From NCBI GenBank assembly GCA_019096065.1, contig JAGUCH010000002.1:13156501-13220500 (forward strand): a stretch of DNA of 64,000 nt, given 5' to 3'. The notes under the pieces are model-generated. The model was not told the origin of the DNA and made no database searches. It was given only the letters and a program-made list of their open reading frames with translations. The stretch is from Paracyclopina nana (taxonomy: Eukaryota; Arthropoda; Copepoda; Cyclopoida; Cyclopettidae). How positions within the stretch are numbered: position 1 is the stretch's first letter; each line of letters opens with the position of its first letter. Below, piece after piece: positions 55,575-64,000 of this stretch. The translations under genes were made by a program, and so were the position numbers.

Positions 55575-57528
55575 CGTGTCAAATTGCAAGTTGGTAACTG
55601 ATCTACTCTCAGGTCTTGAGTTAGCCATGGCTGCAGCACTGAAGAGGGATTGGAAACTTGATCCGTTCAGTATAATGCTGCGCACTGGAGAATGTCACAC
55701 AAGTAGACAATTCTTTGCCATGAATGGGGAAGCTGGCCATAAAATAGTCTTCTTCGCGGCTTGTAGTACAACAAATGTCACATATTGTATTTACCGTGCA
55801 ACCTTTCACTACCGAGTGAAATATTGTGCACGCGGGACGAAAATGGGGGTTGGGACCATCTGCTGCTGCTGCTCATACATATAACAGCGTTTGACTCCTC
55901 CAGCCCATTTAAGGGATGACATCACCACCAAACAGCATTGGTATCTCTCCCGTGTAATATCTTTCATATACCCGTGCCAAATTGCATGTTCGATCATAAC
56001 TCTTCTTGTTGCGCGCTCGCGTTTTGCGTCCAATTAGCTTTGTGCTTCTTGTTTTTGTTTGTCGTCAAATAGCCAATTTACCCGTTCATTGACTCTCGCG
56101 AGTGAAAGGAGACAAATCGTCGTCTTTGTTGTTGCAAAATGCATTCCACTGAGCTGCCAGTTGACCAATTAGCCATCGCACACCCTCGGGAAACCTCGTG
56201 AGTGTCATAAATAATTACGCCTTCCAGCCCCATCCATCTTGCCATTAACCATGCAAAATCCTATCTTTCACACTCTGATTTTCCCGCTTTTCCTGCGAGG
56301 CCGTCGTTATCAAAAAATTGCTTTAAGGCGTCTGTTTGAAGTGCGAGCTTCTACGCGCGGGTTTTTATTGCTCTTAATTAATTAGTGGCGAGGCGTTTCT
56401 TGTTGACCAACGCTGCCTTTCGAGAGGGGTGTGGATTTGGCAGATGGACAGTGACCAGAAGAGCATCAATTCGCCAAATTGCAATTGCTCCATACTTATC
56501 ATCATTGCCTCGTTAAGCTAATCTTAGCAACGCTCTGTTGCTCCTTTTCCAGCGTAGGCAGTTGAGTAAAATCAACCACATGTGGACTCTTGAGGCGGCT
56601 GCACAAAAAACAATGCCAAGAATGATTGAGGAGGAGATGACAGACTTATGGTTAAGCCTTCATCTGCTCATGAAAAAAAGGAGAGGTTTAAAATGTGAAA
56701 ATGAGTGTGTTTCTCTGCGGCTCAAAAATTGTAGTGGTGGCATTGCATAAACGGGGCTGGAAGTGGGCCATAAATCAGGAGCATGGGCGCATATTTCCTC
56801 CATCTTGAGGACACCTTGAAAAATGATGAATTGTTCGTTAGGAAAGCAGCGCCAAGCAAATGCTGGAAAATGCCAGCAATTTATGCTAGCATTGAATCAT
56901 CTCCATTTCTGCGTTGGAATCTTTTGGAGCATCATCAACCCTTTAATGATTGCAGTGTCCATTATCTCCCTTAATGGTCTGTATCTATTTGCTCCTCGTG
57001 GTCGCAATTTCCTTTTCGGCATTTTTTGCCACCTTTTGTGGCATTGAGACGCAGTCAATCGTTCGAGAAGTTTTCTTTGCTTGTTGGGGGAAGGAGAAAA
57101 AGGTTCCAGAGCACAAAAAAGACTGAATGTCGAGGAAACGACTTGGCTAAGCAGCTGCATCTTAAAATACTACATTGTAGTATAATCTTTGAGAGCAATG
57201 ATTTGCCATGTGTCAAGCTTTGATAAATGGCCAGATATCGAGGTAGATATATCGAAAGAGAGCTTTTTTTGCCCGCCAAAATGACAGCTCCGATGAAAAA
57301 CTTTTTATGTGGTCACTTTGTAACAAATTACAGCTTTTTTCTGTTCGTTTAATTATCGTGTTTTCTTGCTTGGACCAGAGGATCCAACCGAGACCGCGAT
57401 TTGATTTTTGCTTGCCTCCTCAGTGAACCCGAACTGTAATGGCATGCATTAGTGAATTTCTTCGACTTAATGGAAATTCGGACCACCCCTATTTCTCTGA
57501 GATCTGCTAGCATAATGTCCCAACCAGA
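55575..57528. other. Non-coding interval
   Basis: About 2 kb between two TIR elements. Only short ORFs and no supported exon. A CTG/CAG run (55861-55873) is present. Confidence 0.35.
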
Positions 57529-58747
57529 AATTTTCGCAATTTTTGACTTACTTTTGGCTCACCTTTGTTGTTGCTCAAAGTATCCACAATTTGTCAAATT
57601 TGTGTCAAATACCCGTGACGAAATAGCACCTTTATGTTGAACTCAGTTTAGTCAGCGATCAAAGTGGAGTCCCACAAAACCAGCACAAAAATTACACTTA
57701 AAACATCAACAAAATTGTACTCAAAATCCTAACAAATCAGTCATTATGTTACACCTACATATGTACTGATTGAGTCCAAAAAACTGGGTAAGTGCTATGG
57801 CCAATTTGGCCTCAACCAGAATTTTTTGAAAATTTTGAAGAACTTCAGTGCGACTTTTCGGTAACACAGAAATCCCCCAATTTTGGCATTATCCATTAGA
57901 AAAAAGGTGCTAGGAATGAGAGTATCATTCAAAAATATTTAGACATTTGGACAATAGATGGCTGACTTTGCAAGTCTATCTCACATCAGACAAGATGTGC
58001 TATTGTCCTTTTAGATGGGACTTGTGAGAGAGATATTATTTTTATCATACTTACTTCTCTAACTTACTGGCTTCTTGATTTGTGTTAAATATTTCATATT
58101 TCCATAATAATATTGTAAATAAAATTATTTTTACTTCAATACTAATTTAGTTTGGACCAAAAGCTATTAGCAATATTTTTGAAACTCTCAATGCATTGCA
58201 AAGTTGTAATTATAATTACTTTTAAATAAAATAGGTTTGATAGCAGAGCCATCTCTTAATAATTTGCTAAGCTAGAATTTTAAATTCTTGAATTTTTCTT
58301 AAAGGTTAAGCAGGGCTTTTGTGACTTACATAAGAGTGACTCAAAGTGGGTAATTTGAGGCTGAAAACGGTGACGAAATAGCATTTTTTGTGGAACTCAA
58401 CTTCCAATTGAAAAAAAGAGTACTTGTTCAATTTGTGTGACTCAGAATTGGCTCAACCTTGAGTGACACAAGAGTATGCTTAATTTGTGTGACACAAAAA
58501 TCAAAAAGCTCTGTTTTCAACGAAATTGTGTTCAGTTTGTGGAACATAAATGTAAAACATGTTTGTGTCAAACAAACTTGTGTAAGGTTAGGTATAACTA
58601 AACTTCAACATATCTGTGGAATAAACAATATCTGCTGAGTTCAATAAAATTGTGCTCAATTTGTGATACACAAAAAACAAACAAATCGGACACATGAAAA
58701 TTGTGGCCGTTTTGGTTCGAAGTTCTCGAACGAAATTTCTGGTTGGG
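57529..58747. mobile_element. 1.2-kb TIR element, CCCAAC family
   Basis: Left end CCCAACCAGAAATTTTCG (57529-57546); right end CGAAATTTCTGGTTGGG (58731-58747), complementary with one gap. Both ends share CCCAACCAGA with the element at 2096. Internally a GTGACGAAATAGCA segment occurs as a direct repeat at about 57615 and 58371. The complement of AGAGATGGCTCTGC lies near 58240. Non-autonomous. Confidence 0.6.
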
Positions 58748-60485
58748 CGTGCATGTGGCAAAGTTGTGGACTTGATCAAGGGCTTTGTTCCCAAGAAAGC
58801 ATAAGCTTGGCTTAGATACGCGTTTGATCAGAGATATCCTAGGTGTACCACGAGTACATCTATCTTCTTCATTGCGTTGAGGATCAATCCAAATCCCCCA
58901 AGAAATATGATTGTTGTGTGGCCACATTGCTCGCATGCTCGCCAGATTCTTCGTGTGTTTTGCCTTATCTCTCGGCGATGCATTCCACATTAGTATACTA
59001 CTATACCTGGGATGAGAAATCGTGCCCATTTGATATACTTTGCATAGAGCCTGGATTATATTAGGAATGAAATTCATCTCTCTTTCTCCTATTGGAAAAT
59101 ATTGGGAAAGAAGGAGGAATTCGGACCACTTTTGAGCAATCTTTTTCGTCATGATTAATCGTAATGTCATACTATGGGATAATAATGACCAGGTTGATAT
59201 GGGCAAACCTCTGGCAATGTTGGGGCTGCTCAGCAGGATGCTCCCTGAAAATGCCGCCAGTTAGGAGTAAATTGAAGGGTTGCTTCTCACGAAATTAAAG
59301 CTTTGGATTGGGATTTCTACAGGCCATCGTGCCACCTGGAATTCCGCGCATAAAAAGATGTGTCATTTAAGCCAGCTGTTGCACCATATACTGAAATAGG
59401 GCCGTTTTTGCAAGAGGCTGGTGCCATTTTAGCGAGGAAATAATGGATATTCACATCTGTTCGAGTTCGGAACAATTAGTGATTCCATCGTGGCGGAGGG
59501 TCTTCTTTGGCTGCTGCCATGCCAAATTTGCTGCGAGTCATTGAATTTCAATTATCTGACTTGTAGCTGCGCTTTAGCATGCATACGACTCGCTGCTGCT
59601 GAAAAATGCAAATGGGTGGAATCAGAGGGAAAAGGCGCATTTCGGCTACATATATAGCCTTGTTAGTAGCATGTCAATTTCAGAATAAGCTTCGCGTGTT
59701 TCCCTGCTAAATCTGGAGCAAAGCAGTCGAGTGGCCGCTCCATACAATTTTTGCAACAAATATTGTCCATATGCCGATCTGATCGACTGGAGAGAGTAGG
59801 TCATCATGCAGACCCTCCAATAACTGCGCCAAAGAGGATTTGCAGGGTCGGCCTGTACAAATCCATTTATTTTTATCAAGAAAATCATCAGATTTTTACT
59901 GGCCTGCACTTGCAAGCTGAAACGTAGAAAACTAGTTCATAATCTTTACAATACATTTAAAATACTTGTTTTGATTTTGAAGCTTGATGGTTATTGTTTA
60001 TAAAGTTTTTAGCTCCTAGCTTGCTCGAAAATAATACAAAGTTAATAATAAGACGTGCGGATTATCCTCTTGCTCTCTTGAGGATCTGGCTGCCGCCGAA
60101 TGTTTTTGACAACCAACTCGTATAGTAGTTGCTTATAAAGGGAATAGCCAGCAGCTCTTGGTGAACAATATGGCCTAATTAATTCAACTACTAGACTGTC
60201 CCGATCATGGTCAACACCCGACGACGATATATGTATTAATGTATTCTCCTCACTGCATGCATATATGTACATATATGCCTGAGTGACTGACAGAGTGGAA
60301 CCCTATATGCACTTGAGGGACTTCATTTTCTGTATGATACCCTGCTAAAAAAAAGAATGAGGTGTTTTAATTAGAAAGCGAGCTGGGAGCCATGATTTTT
60401 TCCGCTGAAAGTGTCTATTGCGTGTTTGAAATTCAATTTTCCAATCGCTACTTAGTTTTGCTTCAATCGAAAATTGCTTTATATA
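58748..60485. other. Non-coding interval
   Basis: About 1.7 kb with no supported gene or repeat. ORFs here begin at non-ATG codons or overlap the neighbouring element. Confidence 0.35.
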
Positions 60486-60874
60486 CAGTCTGACCGTTCA
60501 AAATTGGACGGTACCGGAATCTTAACTTTTTGTCACATATTCAAGAAATAAAAGACTTGTAAATGATAGTGTTGGAAAGATTGAGCCTTTTTCTATCTTT
60601 TTTGTATAAGTAGAAAAAATCAATTTAAGGAGGAAAAAACCGGGAAAATTCAATTTTCCCAAGGTAATCCAGAAAATTGTCACGAAAAAACTGGTGAGTC
60701 ATTTATTTTTTGATGTCACGGGGAATTCACTATAATATTTTTCATTTTGTCAGAAAACAAAAAAGATGTCTAAAGGTTCAAGCTTTCCAACGATACCCAT
60801 TAAGCCACAAAATTCATGAATTCATAACACAAACTTTTGATTCCCGCACCGTCCAATTTTGAACGGTCAGACGG
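60486..60874. mobile_element. 389-bp MITE with TA target duplication
   Basis: Left end CAGTCTGACCGTTCAAAATT then GGACGGT; right end is its complement with one mismatch (CAGT against CCGT). The repeat spans about 27 bp. TA flanks both ends (60484-60485 and 60875-60876), consistent with a Tc1/mariner-derived MITE. Confidence 0.85.
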
Positions 60875-61019
60875 TATACCTGAAAACACTAGTGCTCAGT
60901 ACCTTATTTACGACCAAAATTGTGGTGTGGGACAATCTGTTAAATGCAGCCTGAACGTGGTGAGTTGTTGAATTCAAGAAATGCGGTTGTCATTGATGAG
61001 CTCCCAATAGGTTTAACTG

Positions 61020-61631
61020 GGGGAACTTTTTTTGTCCGAAAATCAAGTTGTAAAATGTCCGACACGCCTAGTAGTAAAATGTCCGACATCCACTGCGTTT
61101 TGTGCCCGACAGATTTGTCATAGTTGTAGAATGTCCGACAAATAGATTGTTAAATGTCCGACAGGTTTTGTCAAGTTGCAAAATGTCCGACACGACCCAG
61201 ATGTAAAATGTCCGACTTTTGTACTAATCTTAAGCTTTTTTAATTTGGAAAAAGTCTATCCTATCAACAATGGCATTTGTTACTCTTGTCTTATGAACAA
61301 AAAACACCCCATAAACATAATGATAGCTTCAATTTTTTCCTTTAATTTTAAGAATTCAAGAATTTTTAAGCCATTCTAGACTTGCAACTTTGTCTGTCAG
61401 AAAAGGCACACATCACGAAATATGTGTTGGTCATTTTGCAACTATACCAAATATGTCGATCAAAAAATGCTCCCGTCGCCAAACATGTGTCGGTCATTTT
61501 GCAACTATACCAAATGTGTCGGGCAAAAAATGCACCCGTTGCTAGAATTGTGTCGGTCATTTTACAACTATACCAAATGTGTCGGACATTTTACAACATG
61601 ACGTAAAGTGTCGGACAAAATGATGGAGCCC
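61020..61631. mobile_element. 612-bp element with GTCGGACA arrays and 9-bp target duplication
   Basis: Flanked by direct copies of GTTTAACTG (61011-61019 and 61632-61640). The ends begin GGGG and GGGC and share TTTTGTCCGA (GGGGAACTTTTTTTGTCCGA; other end ...CCATCATTTTGTCCGA). The left half carries about seven AATGTCCGACA-type motifs on the plus strand and the right half carries them on the minus strand. A 9-bp duplication fits Mutator-like elements, but no transposase is present. Confidence 0.85.
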
Positions 61632-61640
61632 GTTTAACTG

Positions 61641-63658
61641 CTCCCGCTTGGCATATAAATAGATATTTTTAATCGGAAAAGGAAAGTTACTGTGATTACA
61701 ATTCGGACATTTGGAGACCTCGCGGGTTTGCAACAAACCTTAAAAAAAGGAGAAGGCACGCGAGCTCGCGTGTCCCCCATAATTTCCTCTGCAATAACAA
61801 TCTGTTCCTGGATTTTCGCCTTGGCTACTTTTTGAATTCTGCCTAATATCTCGGAATCTCCAAATGATGTGTACATAAATGCACTTAAACTAGTATATGC
61901 TTCTCTTCATTGCTTATTTATGGAAAATTCTGACATGGCATTTCCATTTGCTTATACACTGTATATACACATAGTACACGACAATTTGTATCAGAAATGT
62001 AGGCTGGCTTCCGGCAGTCAATGGTTGTGGAAAAAGTGCATCCCTTTACTTCTTATTGCATAATGAATAGAAGAAAGCTGCTGCCAGCTTCTGCCAAGAA
62101 AAGGACACAGTTCTACCTAGAAGACCTTTTAGGTAAACTCGGCTGACTTTTGTTTGCTGGCATCTTGCCTACTCTTGTCTGTTTCCCCAGCTGATCAAGG
62201 CCAAGAAGAAGAAGAAAGGAGGAGTGGATATACATTGCATTCTTGCATTTCCAATCTTGATTGACTGCCATACTCTTTAGGGAACCGATTCATTATTATA
62301 CAGACTGGCCACCAAAACATATTTTGGCCTTTTTCTGGGTTGGCCTTAATTTTGATGCATGATCCACATGGCGTATTCAAGGGGCTGCTTTGCATCCATA
62401 AATCAAATTCTCTCTCAAGTTTCCTTCCAAGCAGGCAAGCAAGGCTTTTTTTCTAGGTATAACTATCGTGGGCTCTTTTTGGGCTGAAATCTCTTGGGCT
62501 GCAGTTCCGGAAGAATAGTCATCAATTTTCGGTGGCTGAAGAAGGTTGGAGGTATGCTATATATAGGGCCAAAAAGAAAAATCACCCTTAAATGCAGGGG
62601 GAGGCTGCTACTACAACAACGGGAGTGATGGCATTTTTAAAGTTGGGAAAAGTAACCCTGGTGGATGGCAATTTATGTAATGGCTCAAGTCAATGGTGAC
62701 TTTTCGTGGTGGCCTCTAAGGGAAACGAGCTAGGGGAACCAAATGGTTTTTGTTGATGGCCTCGCCGGCCTTCTTATCAGTTGTGCACGTGTGTACTAGT
62801 ACACCATGCCGTGTGGAGATGACCTTTTTGTCCTGTTGTTACTTTTTGCCTAGAACACACAACGTACGGCTCATTTTAGGGACAATTAATGGCAGCTATT
62901 GCTGGCTGCTTTGAATTCTTGCTCTGAAAGATGCAGCCTTTCCGCCGAGGCTGATGCTTGGATAGGAATCAACGAAGCAAACGCACATTGGCTTTTCACG
63001 AGAAACGTGTGTAGTAGTAGTAGCTGTGTATTTATTTTGCAATTGCAGCCAACATGCTGCTAGAAGTAAGCTATAACAAAAGTTGTGACCTCCATACCCT
63101 CGTCGTTTTGGTAACATGTGGTCAGAACAGTGTATAGTTCAGATGAAAAAGCTAATTAGCCCTGGTTCAGCTATAACATCTATAATGTAAGAGTGAAATG
63201 TTGATACGTTTGTTGGCTACACAACAGCAACGCAGCTACTACGATCTTTTGACAGGGCAACAGAATTATGCACTGACAGGTCTGACAGACAAGAAAAACA
63301 TCATGCTACACATCACATCAGAAAGCCAGCAAGGAGGAAACCTATCAAAGAGGACTTTGCTGGTGGCTACAGATATACTAGAATTGGAGATCCATTTGAA
63401 AAAGCCAACTTTCGCTGTTTGGCTTCTAATTTCCCGTCCTTGGTTGGACTGAGCCTCTGTGCCTTATGGCCGGAAGACCTGGTTGGTGAAAAAACTTTTG
63501 CAATCCCCCTTCTTAGTGTTCATCAAACCTCGATTGCCAGCAAACTTTTGCCAACTACAAAGTGGAGGAGCCTCGGAGAGCTGAGAGAAAAAGGGACGTT
63601 TGCCATTTTCAATAGAGCTGCTATGGGGTGGTCCAGTTTATTAATTTTTACGAGATGA
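61641..63658. other. Non-coding interval
   Basis: About 2 kb with short ORFs only. Probably the 3' flank of the minus-strand gene at the right edge. No repeat family recognised. Confidence 0.35.
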
Positions 63659-64000
63659 CTACACAAGGTATGAGGATGACGTCGGTGGCGGCCTTCGCCT
63701 GCTGTTGGCAGTTGCGTATGACAAATGGCCTCGGGGATACGAGCCTGGCGCTGGACTGGGCACATAGTCGGCCCTCAAATTGTCCTCGTTCTCGTAGCAG
63801 TCTGCGAGGAGACCGTTCAGCTCGGCCTCTTCTTCCGCCTCCTCGTCGAGATTGGCCCCGTTAACCAATGATGGGTAGACGACCTCGAGGTCGGCATTGA
63901 TGTACACTGTCACGTCATTGTCGTCCTCCTCCAGACTATGATAGATGGGCTCATCCTCGAGAACTCCTCCTGATCGATGGTGCGAATCCGCCATGGGATT
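63659..64000 (-). CDS. Last exon of an unidentified acidic protein (partial)
   Basis: An open frame enters from the window edge and ends at TAG (63659-63661). An in-frame ATG at 63992-63994 would give 111 aa, but the frame stays open to the edge, so this may be the terminal exon of a longer gene. The sequence is acidic (EEDDNDVTVYINADLEVVYP, NLDEEAEEEAELNG) with a Pro/Ser-rich end. The last residues, SYLV, fit a class II PDZ ligand (hydrophobic-X-hydrophobic), as in cytoplasmic tails of some membrane proteins. No family recognised. Confidence 0.5.
   Translation of the reverse strand, partial: NPMADSHHRSGGVLEDEPIYHSLEEDDNDVTVYINADLEVVYPSLVNGANLDEEAEEEAELNGLLADCYENEDNLRADYVPSPAPGSYPRGHLSYATANSRRRPPPTSSSYLV

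Noticed and set aside
58598-59206. 202-codon minus-strand ORF
   Set aside because: Starts at a non-ATG codon and overlaps the right end of a TIR element; no protein-like motifs.
1-64000. CRISPR arrays, operons, tRNA and rRNA genes
   Set aside because: The window is eukaryotic; tandem repeats here are satellites, and no tRNA or rRNA cloverleaf or conserved core was recognised by eye.

Overview
This is a eukaryotic, most likely arthropod, genomic window. Coding sequence is cut by many short GT-AG introns (about 50-65 bp is common). The gene set fits an arthropod: a calcitonin/DH31-type peptide receptor, a long Toll receptor of the multi-cysteine-cluster class, a Gapex-5-like RasGAP/VPS9 protein and a BEL/Pao retrotransposon. 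The short introns and a Sec-encoding selenoprotein H would suit a crustacean such as a branchiopod, but the species is inference. All exon models below come from reading splice sites, phase and family motifs by eye.

Layout. 13-8768 (-): 13 exons of a class B1 GPCR; its largest intron carries a 2.9-kb TIR element with a 170-bp satellite. 9368-18020 (-): seven exons of GAPVD1/Gapex-5; its 2.8-kb intron holds a very long inverted repeat and a nested MITE. 18956-20530 (+): a tail-anchored coiled-coil protein, possibly KASH-type. 20992-21490 (+): selenoprotein H with an in-frame UGA and a 3' SECIS hairpin. 21723-22277 (-): SmD3. 22790-26307 (+): PLAA/Doa1, with an antisense ORF filling one intron. 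26399-31486 (-): Toll receptor. 32406-42348: an intact-looking BEL/Pao element with 268-bp LTRs that look identical and a 5-bp target duplication. 44356-46484 (-): La-motif RNA-binding protein. 46913-47228 (+): two 5' exons of an unidentified gene, probably followed by a very long intron. 47229-63658: gene-poor DNA with several TIR elements. 63659-64000 (-): the last exon of an unidentified acidic protein.

Genes of unrelated housekeeping function lie close together: GAPVD1 and the coiled-coil gene are divergent, SelH and SmD3 convergent, SmD3 and PLAA divergent, PLAA and Toll convergent (91 bp apart), La and the 46.9-kb gene divergent.

The most unusual signal is in the BEL/Pao element. The 9-mer GCAAGACGC (or its complement) occurs 19 times by eye within 9.4 kb, in leader, gag, pol (all three codon phases) and 3' region, against about 0.07 expected by chance. 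This suggests a DNA- or RNA-level cis-element rather than a protein motif. Other points of interest are the single in-frame UGA between gag and pol, TIR element families sharing CCCAAC or GGGG...TTTTGTCCGA ends, and the antisense ORF inside PLAA.
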